Assembly: GCA_009760855.2 (NCBI GenBank)
Contig: WPIO01000013.1
Location: forward strand, 2,990,501-3,054,500
Reading direction: 5' to 3'
Length of the DNA stretch: 64,000 bases
Source of the DNA: Cristatella mucedo
Taxonomy: Eukaryota > Bryozoa > Phylactolaemata > Cristatellidae
In this document: positions 1 through 10,265 of the stretch, piece by piece
Numbering within the stretch: the first letter of the stretch is position 1
Layout of the letters: every line of letters begins with the position of its first letter
Notes under the pieces: generated by a model
What the model was told of the DNA's origin: nothing
The model's database searches: none
The model's input: the letters and a program-made list of their open reading frames with translations, nothing else
Translations under genes and position numbers: made by a program

Positions 1-447
1 TGGTTAAGCTTGAAAGAGTTGGCTGACGTCCAGGATGTCAAGACACTAAATGAGTTTTTTAATCGTTATAACTTCGTAGACTTAAATAAATAAGGCTGGG
101 TCACCGGCATAGATAGGGAGCACTGTTGCCTTAATTATCTGCCCACGAGGTGCCATATGTTTGGTGAACTGCAGATTACCACATATGTGTTCCTTAGTAA
201 CTTGCAAGTGGTATGCAGCTAGGCAAGGCCTGATCGTTGCATGCCAAAGGTTGACTCAGTCGGACATCATTCAACATATGTAGTATTGACTTTTCCAATG
301 ACACTTGATTACTAATGCTACAAAAAATGTCTAGCGAGGGAGTATACGTACTCTCCATCAGCAGCAGCATAAATTCTTTCGGAATAGACCTCGGCTTTGT
401 TAGGCAGGTAATTCACTGTTCATTAAATGTGTCTTCAATTTAATATG

Positions 448-501
<54 letters not shown>

Positions 502-543
502 TCTGCGGTGTGTGTGTGTGTGTGTGTGCGCGCGTGCTCTGCG

Positions 544-577
<34 letters not shown>

Positions 578-582
578 TCTGC

Positions 583-620
<38 letters not shown>

Positions 621-977
621 TGCGTGCGTGCGTGCGTGCGTGTGTGGGTGTGTGTGGCGTTTACTGCAAGTGAAGAGCACAAAACAGAACCCCCAGCATT
701 CCCAAGCTTCATTGTGTAGTTACACTAGTATTAGTTATACCCGGTAAGATCTTGGTCCGAGTTTGTCTTCTTAAATAGCAATCTGGCCTCTTTACTAAGA
801 ATAAGCTGGGTCCTGCATTTGTCTCAGCTTAATCCTAAATTTTTCGGCTGTTTAGTTCACTACCCACAGCACTAAAGCTGATTGTGAGATAGCGTGCAAA
901 ATGTACGATCGTACTCAAAAAGCTTTTCTATTGCTCAACTTAGATCGTTGACTTCATTGTGGCACTTGTGCTTTCAG
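1..977. other. Probable last intron of the TLCD4-like gene, with a TG microsatellite
   Basis: No coding exon was found in this stretch. It ends in a 3' splice site (CTTTCAG at 971-977) that feeds the TLC-domain exon, so it is most likely intron. It contains the TG/CG repeat listed separately at 445-655. Confidence 0.5.
445..655. repeat. (TG)n microsatellite with embedded CGCGC...CTCTGCGG inserts
   Basis: Alternating TG is interrupted three times by a short block containing GCGCGC and CTCTGCGG. The microsatellite and the block therefore seem to have been duplicated together. The tract ends in a CGTG-rich segment. Reading frames across it give only Cys-Val or His-Thr runs and are not genes. 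Confidence 0.95.
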
Positions 978-1392
978 GTTTTTCTTGGACAACCTTCACC
1001 TGAGGTCTTCTAAGCTGTACTTCGTGAATGGCCTGCTATTCGTACTAACATTTTTGGGAGCTCGAATCCTGACGATACCCTATTACTACTACACGGTGTA
1101 CTCAATGCATGGCACAGAAAGTTTTGCTGCTGCCGGCAGCTTCCGATTTGTCCTCTATGTGTCGTGCCTAGTACTGGATACACTGAACTGCTACTGGGCT
1201 ATGAAAGTCGTACGTGGCTTCCTCAAGACACTTCGCGAATTACGGGCTGGCAGCGATAAGAGAATCGAAGAGAATGATTGCAACGGCAATGGCCATTCCG
1301 TGCTATCTTTAGAAGAAGTTAATGAAGCGATGGTCACTCCCACTAACTCGTCGAAGGTCCACAAAATCTGCTCAGACAAAAAGGCAGACTGA
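978..1392 (+). CDS. TLCD4: TLC domain-containing protein 4-like (TMEM56-like), last coding exon
   Basis: The exon starts after the acceptor CTTTCAG at 971-977 and runs in one frame to TGA at 1390-1392. The visible product is the C-terminal ~137 residues. It shows two hydrophobic segments (around FVNGLLFVLTFLGARIL and FVLYVSCLVLDTLNCYW) joined by a YSMHGTE-type loop. This matches the end of the TLC domain in vertebrate TLCD4/TMEM56, where the order is W/F-FF, a membrane helix, Y-x-YSVYGTE and VVLDxxNxxW. TLC-domain proteins are multi-pass membrane proteins linked to lipid handling; the exact role of TLCD4 is not shown here. The first base completes a codon from the previous exon, which lies outside the window or was not recognised. 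The hydrophilic tail after the last helix is longer than in the human protein. Assignment to TLCD4 rather than another TLCD paralogue is by motif recall. Confidence 0.8.
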
Positions 1393-2124
1393 GATCGGTG
1401 AGCGTTACCTTAGCAGAGCCTATCGTGCACCTCAAGCCGCCGTGCAATGCATGACGCTTCAAGCCGCCACGTCACGGATAACGCTTAAAGTCACCGTGCC
1501 AAGACAAGGAACCAGTGTGCAGGGCAGAGAGAGCCACATCGACTGCTGGATGGCGCACAAGCGGCATGTAATCGCTTCCGATCAGCTTTCATTGTTGGTA
1601 GTCGCCGAGCTGTGTCGTCTGCTGAAGCCACTGTCAGCCATCCGGAAGCCAAAGGGTCGCCTGCTTTGTGCTTTCGGCCATTTATCAAATTTACCAGCCA
1701 GCTAGCCATTTGGCACTGACCTTGCGCTCCCTGCTTGGTGTTGTGCTAGTGGACGACTATTCCAATACTCGGTTGGAATGCGGTGGACTTTTGATATCCT
1801 CCAAGGATTGCAGGGATCGCGAACCGGTTGGTCGCTTTCGCCCGCATAAATAATTCTCGCCTAGCATTTTTTAATTGCATTTGCTATCCATTCTTACGCC
1901 TTACAACCTTGGCAGTGCACAAGCTAAGCGAACTCATCTACTGGAGCTGCAGAGAAGACAAGTCATTTGATGTTGTGGCCTAAATTTTTAAAGGTTGCCC
2001 TTCAGGCCAGAGACTTGGTAGGAGAGAAACTCGAACAAGCTTGGTATCTTCCCCTCCAAGTGAGCTGGGCAGGGCTTATGTTGCAAACCGAGGGTATTCT
2101 GTTCGAAGTTGCCTCAAGTACGTC
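1393..2124. other. 3' UTR and intergenic DNA downstream of the TLCD4-like exon
   Basis: No further coding signal. No exact AATAAA was found here, so the 3' end of the transcript cannot be placed. Confidence 0.5.
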
Positions 2125-2205
2125 ATAATAAAAATAATAATAATGCACTTGATTTAGCGCCCTCAGATAACTCAATCTCTCTCTAGGTGCTTTACACAAT
2201 TACAT

Positions 2206-2335
2206 AATTCATTTGTATAGCGTCCTAAGAGAACTTGATCTATATCCAGGCGCTTAACATATGCCACGGGGCTCGAGCCCATGGCCTAGGCCAGACCACA
2301 GTCAGGGCAAGCACCTTGACCACTGGACCAAACCA
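2206..2335 (-). mobile_element. SINE-B (tRNA-derived), nested in a LINE-A tail
   Basis: The minus strand carries the tRNA-like head (TTGGTCCAGTGGTCAAGG, box A-like; GGGCTCGAGCCC, box B-like) and then the hairpin tail AAGCGCC...GGACGCTATACAAATGAATT. LINE sequence resumes after it with a near-repeat of ACA(A)TTACAT, a probable target-site duplication. Confidence 0.75.
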
Positions 2336-2888
2336 GTTTCTCACATTACATTTACATTTGCTACAGACGAAACACGGTCAAATGGTTAGCGGTAGCATGC
2401 TCGATAAACAACAAGAATAACATGGTTAGGGGTGACATGCACAGGGTCGGCATGCAAGTCTGGTTGGCAGCAGCATGCACAGTGTCAGCACTCATAAGCA
2501 CATAAAGGACGAATCGCAGGGAGCCACTAAATGCTGTGATAAATAGATGTATTTTTAGTTTTAAAATGTGGACATTTCAGGAGATGTCGTGACGAAGTCG
2601 GGAGTGAGTTTCAGGCTTTAGGAGCATACGAACTGAAGGCACAGTCTCCAAAGGATTTGAGATTTGTACGAGATATGGGTAAACAAATAGATTCCGAAAA
2701 ATGGGTGGTGCGATGCCTAGCCTGGTGGGGGAGTAGATCTGATACGTAGGCCGGAGTCAAAGAATGAAGGGACCTAAAAGGGAGTGATAAAACCTTGAAG
2801 TCGATGCGTTGCTTGACTGGGAGCTAGTGCAGGTAGGCGAGAGTGGTTGAAATGTGGCAACTGCTACGGTCATGACAGACGAGCCTGG

Positions 2889-2932
2889 CCTCTTCATTAC
2901 CTATATACGGCTGTACATAGGTAATGAAGAGG
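2889..2932. repeat. 44-bp perfect-arm inverted repeat inside a LINE
   Basis: Left arm CCTCTTCATTACCTAT (2889-2904) and right arm ATAGGTAATGAAGAGG (2917-2932) are exact reverse complements around a 12-nt loop. The other LINE-A copies (6285, 35382, and 28710 on the other strand) lack this insert at the same point. Confidence 0.9.
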
Positions 2933-3090
2933 ATATGCAGAGCTTTGCACCAGCTGTAAGCGCCTGATTGCACAGGCCGGTAGGGCGGCAAGCAGTGAGT
3001 TACAGAAGTCAAGACGCGATGTCACGAATTCAATTTAGATGTGGAATCCCTGTCTAAACAAGCACGAATTTTAGCAGTGCTATGCAGCTG

Positions 3091-3999
3091 ACGTTCCTCG
3101 GATGAACTAGTAACAAGTAAGTAGCCTTGCTACAAGGTTCAGGCATCTCCGGCATTCGCCGAGCGTCGGCTGAGAGTAGCACCGTTACGAGTGCTGTGTT
3201 TGCGGACAAGTCGCGACTGGACACAGAAGCCGAACACAGCGTTAGTAACAGTGCGATAAGGAGATTATACAAGCCGCCATAGTTATCGGAGGGAGCACCA
3301 CAGTCTCGGAAAAATGTTCCTCTACTGTCTACAGGATGCGCAATACAGAGTCGTAGATAAACGTTGTGTACCTCCACTAAAAGATTGCTATCTCACCCTG
3401 TCTATGCGTTGCCGTAGGTGGCACTATACAGAACGTGATAGGAGCAATTCAACGCGATCGTTTTGTTGGCCGTTCCACGTTCACACTCCATATTAAAAAA
3501 CTTATCTATAACTTCTCAGCTGGCACAACTGCAAGTCAGCCAACATCTAGTGGGGATGGTCTCTCTGTTTTTTTGGAACTTGGCTTTATTGCATCTTCTA
3601 GAAAGCTGGTATTTACGATGGAAAATCTCTAGGGAGTATAGATTGCAACAAATGTAAACTCCGCTGTAAATTTGGTTCTGTGCTATTTTAGTTTCATTGT
3701 CAGAGTTTGTGAAAGCAACACTTTACTTTTAATTTACAATTTTCTCAGAAATTGTTAGCTCCGCTACACGGCTATAGCCCACGAAATCGTATCCTCAGTG
3801 TAGGCAGCCATCTTCATTGCTTAGCCCACCTTTCAACTCCCGGTAGTTATTCCACATACCTCGAAATATGGCTGAAAAAGTAAGTCACTTACCTAAACTA
3901 GTATTCGGGAACATCTCAACGGTGAGGCAAAATAGCGCCTTTAGATTCAATGCCGGTACCACTTTGTAGTTAGGCACTACAACCGTACAGGTATTTGGC
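3091..3999. other. Intergenic, no feature recognised
   Basis: No splice-supported coding sequence or clear repeat was seen. Short reading frames here lack coding character. Confidence 0.4.
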
Positions 4000-4262
4000 G
4001 CATCCTGTCCAGCCGTTCCGAGCTGCTACTACTCACTTTCTCGACTCCTGACCTCCTGACCTCCACTCAAGCCTATCAATTCCTCCTCCTCCACTCAAGC
4101 CTATCAATTCCTCCTCCTCCACTCAAGCCTATCAATTCCTCTGTGTTGCGTGAGATGAAGGCCGGTGGCACTGTATGCATTGTAGACTCTCCTGCGCGAC
4201 ACCCATTTAGTCTGTGTAGCTTTGTGGAGTTACCGACGAAGATGCATTAAATTACTTTATTG
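4000..4262 (+). mobile_element. LINE family B 3' end
   Basis: It shares with 54890-55135 and 32230-32460 the sequence after the ORF (GTGAGATGAAG..., CTCTCCTGCG, GGAGTTAC.GA.GA) up to the ATTAC-type end. A tandem duplication of a ~28-bp unit (CCACTCAAGCCTATCAATTC) lies inside it at about 4061-4141. Confidence 0.7.
4061..4141. repeat. 28-bp tandem repeat, about 2.8 copies
   Basis: The unit CCACTCAAGCCTATCAATTC plus CTCCTCCT is repeated with almost no change, so the duplication within the LINE-B 3' end is recent. Confidence 0.85.
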
Positions 4263-4269
4263 CGGATCA

Positions 4270-4346
4270 CTTTACAGCAAATTTAAAGCGCCTAGAGAGA
4301 TTAAGTTCTCTGAGGGCGCTTTATCAAGTGAATTATTATTATTGAT
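4270..4346 (+). mobile_element. Solo LINE-A1 type 3' tail
   Basis: Hairpin tail AAAGCGCC...GGGCGCTTTATCAAGTG followed by (ATT)n, with no LINE coding part: a severely 5'-truncated insertion. Confidence 0.85.
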
Positions 4347-4734
4347 GCAGCCATCAACTCGGTACATAGGGTCTGAGCCAGCCTTGGTCCTCGGAGTTTT
4401 CCGTTTTCCGGAAATCGCTTTCACTCTCTGATTCAGTACCTGTATATACATGTGAGTGCGTGTACAAGGTACAGTACACACCTTGTATAGATGCATACCT
4501 GTACGTAAGTGCCGGACGAGGGAAAATTCAGATGACCTTGACCTTTCCAGCCGAAAAACGGCTCAGACGCATGGCGCCGTCCGAGCTGCTATCAATCCGT
4601 CGATGCTACAAAGTTGTTCCCACAGCGTGCACCGGCAGTAGACGCAAGTTATTCTAGGAACACCGCCCAGACAATTGGAGGATACGTGTAAAACGGCCTC
4701 AATCGGTACTGCCGTACTGAGCCGCCGCAAGTAG

Positions 4735-4880
4735 CTTGGGTAGCCCTGGTTTGGCCCAGGGGGTAAGGTGCTCGCCATTAGCGACCGAAGTTGTGGGCTC
4801 GAGCCCCGTGGCACGTGTAAAGCGCGTGAATAATAATGAAAACGACAATAATATTAGATAGAGATTGAGGTCTCTCGGGG
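4735..4880 (+). mobile_element. SINE-B copy with a disrupted tail
   Basis: The tRNA-like head includes GGCCCAGGGGGTAAGG and GTGGGCTCGAGCCC and leads to GTAAAGCGCGTGAATAATAA. The tail then resumes as GAGATTGAGGTCTCTCGGGGCGCC. The ~35-bp AT-rich interruption splits the hairpin. Confidence 0.7.
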
Positions 4881-5770
4881 CGCCATGCAAATGACATTTA
4901 TTTTAAGCGCGAGCGCACGCACGCTCCGCATGGGCGCGTATCCGTATCCGACGCGCGCGCGTCAGACACGCGTCCGCTCGTGCCGCTTGAGCGTTCGCTC
5001 ACCCAAGTTGAAGGCCGCGGTGGCTACCGAGCGCTCAGACGTGGGCGAAGCGTCGGCAGATTTCTGCCTTGACGAGAGAACAACTACTCGTCAAGGGCGG
5101 CTGCAATAGGCGGACCGCAGGCGGGCGGCTCAGCGTCCTCGCCCCGACTGCCCACTCGCTACGGCAGCGGACGCCTAGCGGATCCGAGCGAGCGAGCTAC
5201 CTACCGCCCATTGCTGACGGAAGACACTATTGACTACTGCCACGTCTGAAGACGGTCCTCAGACCACCAGAGTCCGGGTCGGGGGTCGGGGCCGTGCCTA
5301 GAAATTCGCTTGCACGGCTGGAACAGGCAGAACTCAAACGTACGTAATTGCAACAATAAAAAATGTGCATAGTACTATTAAGAACATTCCTCTGTACGCA
5401 TTTTAAACCTTGGATGCAATGGAATAAAAGAATTTCGATTGATTAGTGATAAAACAAGTGCAGTGCCTGGATGTGCCTCAGCGGCTGCACAATTATTCTC
5501 GTCGGTCTGTAGAGCCCATGAGCCAATCATCTCACGGTGCAAACTAGTTATCTGAGAAATGCCAGAACCGTAGCAGCAGCTGGAGCCTCGGTATCGAGGC
5601 TTCTCGTACTTCGGTGTTTCCGCCAGCCAGTTCTATGTCCAAAAGCCCTCCATAGACGGTGGCTGTGCAGCTATTCTCACAGGAAAATGTAGACTAAGGA
5701 AATCGAAGTACAGCTATTTATTTATATTTATTTATTATTTATTATATATATTTATTTATTATATCATTAT
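4881..5770. other. GC-rich then AT-rich intergenic stretch
   Basis: Positions 4900-5200 are rich in CGCG with no supported gene. Positions 5705-5765 are a TATT/ATTT low-complexity run. Nothing else recognised. Confidence 0.4.
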
Positions 5771-7233
5771 CTCGGCTTACGAGCTTAATTCGTCCCGCGT
5801 CGGAGCTCGCAACGCAAAGTGCTCGTATGTCAAATTCATTTTCCCCATTGAAATGCCATTAATCCGCTCCGGACCCCCAAAAAACATTGCGATTGTTTGT
5901 CACACGTTTTTAAATTAAAAAATGTACTTACAAGTAATGAATAGTGTTTTAAAAATAATACGATATAATGTCTTTCAATAAACGGATCTTGTTAATCCTA
6001 ATGTACACGAGTAACTTGGAGATCAGACGAATTGAAGATGCTAATAGAAATAGAAGGGAAAGGCTGAAATAATTATCTGAATCTTATTCGCCGATTGTTG
6101 GGGAAAGCCCCCCTTTTCGTGGGGCTTGCCTCGCTTTCACTTTATCGGCCGGGCCTCTACGCGGACGTGTCAATTGTTGTCAGTTATGCGATGAACTCTC
6201 ACACGATGATACTGCCTAAATAGAGTACAGTACGTACTTAGCTTTTCCTCTCGTATTCGGATTTAGTACCGGAGTCTGGCAATCTTATAATAATATTGAT
6301 AATGCACTCGATAAAGCGCCCTCGGAGAACTCAATCTCTTTCTAGGCGCTTTACATTTGCTGCAAAGGGAAACGCGATTGAATGGTGAGTAATATCATGC
6401 TTGATAAACAACATGAATAACATGGTTAGGGGTGACATGCACCGGGTCAGCATGCAAGTGTGGTTAGTGGCAGCATGCACAGTGTCAGCACGCATAAGCA
6501 CATCAATGACGAATGATAGGGACCCACTAAATGCTGTCCTAAATAGGTGTGTTTGTAAGTTCTTTTTAAATGTGGTCAAGTCAGGGGATGTTCTGATGCA
6601 GGTCGGGAGTGAGTTCCAGGCTTTGGGAGCATACGAACTAAATGCACGGTCTCCAAAGGATTTGAGGTTTGTACGAGGTATTAGTAAACTGTTGGATTCC
6701 GAAAAGCGGGTGGTACGACGCTTGGCCTTGTGGGGGAGTATATCTGAGAGATAGGCTGGAGCCAAAGAATGAAGTGACCTAAAAGTGAGCGACTAAACCT
6801 TGAAGTCGATCCGTCGCTTGACTGGTAGCCAGTGCAGGTCGGCGAGAAGTGGTGTGATGTAGCAACTGCGACGCTCGCGACAGACAAGCCTGGCTGCAGA
6901 GTTTTGCACCAGCTGCGATCGCCTGAGTGAATCTTGTGCGTCCACGCACCACGACGGCTCACTCGAGTCTGTCTGGGTGCGAACCAACAGGTCTGCGCTT
7001 GGCGTCACACCCTTAGTCGTAGGGCAGCGTCTAGCAACGGAACGTCGTCCACTGCCCTACCCTTATTGGCTTTAATAACCAGATGCAGTGTGACGTTCGC
7101 TTCGGCAACTAGCGGTGGAGTATCTGAAGCTGGCTCGTAAGCCAAATTTTAGCTCGCAACTAAAAGCAAAAAATCGGCCGAGAGACAGCTCGTATCTCGA
7201 AACGCTCGTATGTTGAGACACCCGCAAGCCGAG
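5771..7233. mobile_element. Probable DNA transposon remnant (pogo/Tigger-like ends), hosting a LINE
   Basis: The left end begins CTCGGCTTACGAGC and the right end, reverse complemented, begins CTCGGCTTGCGGG. Both ends carry repeated CTCGTA/TACGAGC motifs just inside. TA lies one base outside each end, as expected for Tc1/mariner/pogo targets. No transposase frame survives. A LINE-A copy sits in the middle. Family assignment is by general resemblance of the ends only. Confidence 0.5.
6285..6930 (-). mobile_element. LINE-A1 3' fragment
   Basis: A minus-strand frame (6331-6765) gives the C-terminal block M-A-P-A-Y-L-S, TTRFSESNSL, SFGDRAFSS-AP-KAWNSLP and HLFRTAFSGSL. The hairpin tail and (ATT)n follow at 6285-6365. 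The upstream coding part is frameshifted. Confidence 0.9.
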
Positions 7234-7552
7234 GTACCGCTATATTTCAGCGCCGTCCATTGGTACAAAGTAAAAAAGCTTCGGCTCGGTGGGCTATTGT
7301 CTTCAAACGTATGCGAAAATATGGCGTGGCTCCGGCGTCATTGGTCTCCTCCCCTATTTGAGCCACAGTTGTGTCTGTGAGAAAAGCCAACAGAAACCAA
7401 GTGGACGTGTATGAGACGATAGCTGAACATCTGGGGCGTGAACCCTCGGGCACCTACTGTAAGTACGCATACTCAGTGCATAGTCGCTCAGCCGGAGGCT
7501 GGTAATCGTTCTCAACCTGCATTCGAAAATTTGTTGAAGGACGAGAGTGGGT

Positions 7553-7860
7553 TCGCTGAACGTAGCACTGACCTTTGCTCCATCGCGTCAGATCGCTGGG
7601 CGTGACAGTGACCTTTGCTTCGTCGCTTCAGATCGCTGGGCGTGGCACTGACCTTTTCTTCGTCGCTTCAGATATCTGGGCGTGGCACTGACCTTTGCTT
7701 CATCGCCTCAGATCGCTGGGCGTTGCACTGACCTTTGCTTCATCGCCTCAGATCGCTGGGCGTTGCACTGACCTTTGCTTCATCGCCTCAGATTGCTGGG
7801 CGTAGCAATGACCTTTGCTCTATCGCCTCGGATCGCTGGGCGTAGCATTGGCTTCTGATT
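7553..7860. repeat. 40-bp minisatellite, 7 copies plus a partial
   Basis: The unit contains GATCGCTGGGCGT and TGACCTTTGCTTC. TGACCTTT recurs at 7569, 7609, 7649, 7689, 7729, 7769 and 7809, exactly 40 bp apart. Its complement AAAGGTCA equals the NR4A (NBRE) half-site consensus; a regulatory role is only inferred. Confidence 0.9.
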
Positions 7861-7969
7861 CTCCTCTTACACTCGAATCTGAAAGAATCCGTTGAATCCT
7901 ACAACCTGTTCGTCAACTGTGCACGCTGAATGCTGAAGGCCGTGGAACACAATGCGCCTGTTGTGCCTT

Positions 7970-8046
7970 AGTAATAATAATAATACACTTGATAAAGCGC
8001 CCCCGAGAGAACTCAGTCTCTTTCTAGGCGCTTTACATTTGCTTCG
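7970..8046 (-). mobile_element. Solo LINE-A1 type 3' tail
   Basis: The (AAT)n, CACTTGATAAAGCGCC...AGGCGCTTTACATTTG pattern is present with no LINE body. Confidence 0.85.
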
Positions 8047-8582
8047 GTTCGCCACCTTGCAGAGCCGACAGCCAACGCACTAGCTGAATGGCGTGATTTG
8101 AAAATCAGCTCACGTTAGTGATGAGACTGGGGCAAGCAGAGCAGGCAGGCCGTGGCAATGTGCTTAGTGATGTAGTAGTTGTGCTTCGAGAATATTGACT
8201 AGATGGGTCATTAACTTCCAATTAAAACTTCCGGAATTGCTGCAGCAATCGTGGAGCGATTTCAAAGAGAACCTTAGGCAAACAAACGATGCGGCGGCAC
8301 GGCCATAAAAACACAAGTCTTACGAACAGATTGCTCGTGCGAAAAGTGTAGCCAAGACACTTGAATAACTACAGAGTTTAAGTTGGAAAAATCAGCTGTT
8401 CTACGGTGGTCACGAAACACGTTTGATAGAGCCTTTACTGCCTACAAAAATAACCGGAATCAACCAGGGACCTTACCTACTAGATCCTGTCAGACTGTGA
8501 AGACTAATTAGATGGAATTCGCTTTTTTCAGTGGAGCAGGGTGTGCACTTGCGGAGAGGTTTATTAATGAAGCATTCATTGT
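8047..8582. other. Intergenic, no feature recognised
   Basis: Nothing supportable beyond short random reading frames. Confidence 0.35.
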
Positions 8583-8860
8583 TATGTAATGTAATGTATC
8601 ACCGTCGGTAACTCAACAAAGCCATAAAGACTAAGTGGTTGTTACGCAGAAGAGTTTTGTATAGCGCGCTCACAGCCAAAGAGGCTTTCGGTACGCATTC
8701 GGTAGCCAGCAGACTTCATCTCACGCAGCAAAGAGAGAGTGGGAAGCATAGCAGAGTCAGGAGAGCAGTTGAGGTAGTGAGTAGCATGAAAGTAGCAGCT
8801 CAGGACTGCTGAAAAGAATGAGCCATAGTCGGCAGTAGGAGAGTAGTTGTCGTTGCCTTC
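8583..8860 (-). mobile_element. LINE family B 3' end
   Basis: Starts with the ATGTAATGTAATGTAT tail and runs through GTTACGCAGAAGAG, CTTCATCTCACGC and AGTAGGAGAGTAGTTGTCGTTGCC. It is the reverse complement of 54870-55135. Confidence 0.8.
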
Positions 8861-9769
8861 AAAAAACAGACTAATTCGGTGGTGGTGGTGTGTCTACTGG
8901 GCTCCTGCACCGGCGTTTTGACTGCTAGTAAGTACCAAAGCTGTCTATAGCGAGCAAGGTCGCTTTGATCGAATAAATCATCATTCAATTAGACATGTTG
9001 GCATTTCGATTGGAATGGCTCTGATAGGACCGAATGTAACCAATCAACGGGACTCAAATCGAATACGCATCGCTCGGCGAGTAAGCGACTTCTCTGACGG
9101 CGGTCCGGATCGTCACTGTCCTTCCCTATATGCCTTTTTCAGGCAACGAATGAGCTCCGATCAACCCATCGATAGCGTCTGGAGTGAAGTGTGGTAGCCA
9201 TCTAATCATAGAACAGCAGGCGATGCATGCGGCTTACAAAAACTCCGTCATAAAAAATACTTCTGGACTATCTAGTCAGGGCCCAGATTTAAATCCGAAA
9301 TGAACATCTGCAGCAGGAGTTAACAAAATAAATTGGTCGTTGAGAATCAAATCTCTGTCTGGGAGCTTTACCACGCCCTGCAAGAGAGTCAATTATCGAG
9401 GGTTAATGACATGCACGACGACATACTTAGACAAACATGCAAAAAACAAACAAACAAGTCTCGCCAGCATGCTAAAGTAAGCATGAAAGCACTCACGGCC
9501 CCCTGTTAGTAAGAATGACTAGTAACGTGCAATTAATCATGCAAAGAGGAAGGTTCGGAAAGTCGGACAAGAATGACGAGTTGTGCGGTGAGAAGGACAA
9601 GCGGAAAAGAAGACACTCGGTGCCACAGACCTAGGACGCAATACTTCTAGCTCGTATCACGAAATATATCCATGCGCAGCATATGGAAGTAGAAAAGACA
9701 CGTTTACCGAGTCGAAGGGAGGAGAGCTGAACGGAGCAAATGCGTGTTCAGCTGAGACTTACACACTGC
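8861..9769. other. Intergenic, no feature recognised
   Basis: No coding exon or classifiable repeat was found. Confidence 0.35.
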
Positions 9770-10262
9770 ATATTAATTGCAGAGAGTGATCGAAGCCGTC
9801 GGAAGCGAGTTCCACACTTTATGTACCTATAAACTGATAGCTCGATCACCAAAAGCTTTCAATTTAGTTTAAGGGGCTGAACTGCAAGATGACCAAATGC
9901 TTACGAGCGGGTGATGCAAAAAGCGCACTGGGTAGGCAAGGAGGTCGGATTGATAGACAGTTGTGTAAGCGAGTGAAGCGATCGCTAAGTCATCCGAGAG
10001 AAGATCTCTCGAAGCCGATTCGACGCTTGACACGGAGCCAGTCAGGCTCAGACAGAAGTGAAGCGACGTGGCTGCTTCTACTCACATGGCGACAGTGCTG
10101 AGTTGTTCACCAGTTGCAGACGATCAAGGGTATATGCCGGGTGTCCTAGATAGAGGTTTATCGCACCAATCTAAACGCTACGTCGCAAACGCCTGCACTA
10201 GTTTGACTGTCGCAATCTTATCTAAGCTGACCCTGACTTTGGCCGTGCTTCTTAGCTGGTGA
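9770..10262 (-). mobile_element. LINE family C fragment (RT C-terminal region), decayed
   Basis: The sequence aligns by eye with 25480-25930. Both contain GAAGCGAGTTCC, a CGATCACAAAA block, a CGA.GCTTGA block and TCTAAGCTG.CCCTGA. Read on the minus strand these correspond to the C-terminal region of an L2/CR1-type ORF2. No open frame survives. Confidence 0.6.
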
Positions 10263-10265
10263 CCG

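Larger units (their letters stand above)
2125..3090 (-). mobile_element. LINE family A (L2/CR1-like), 3' part, interrupted by a SINE and a 44-bp palindrome
   Basis: Read on the minus strand, this matches the C-terminal RT region and 3' tail of the better copy at 10266-11690. The order is the K-Q-R-I-D-F-K region, the P-A-Y-L-S region, the 3' UTR with GCATGC repeats, the hairpin tail and (ATT)n. The frame is broken. A SINE-B sits in the tail (about 2206-2335) and a 44-bp inverted repeat in the coding part (2889-2932). Confidence 0.85.

Noticed and set aside
6401-6754. Plus-strand 117-codon frame (and its equivalent at 11234-11587, minus strand)
   Set aside because: Antisense reading of the LINE-A C-terminal ORF.
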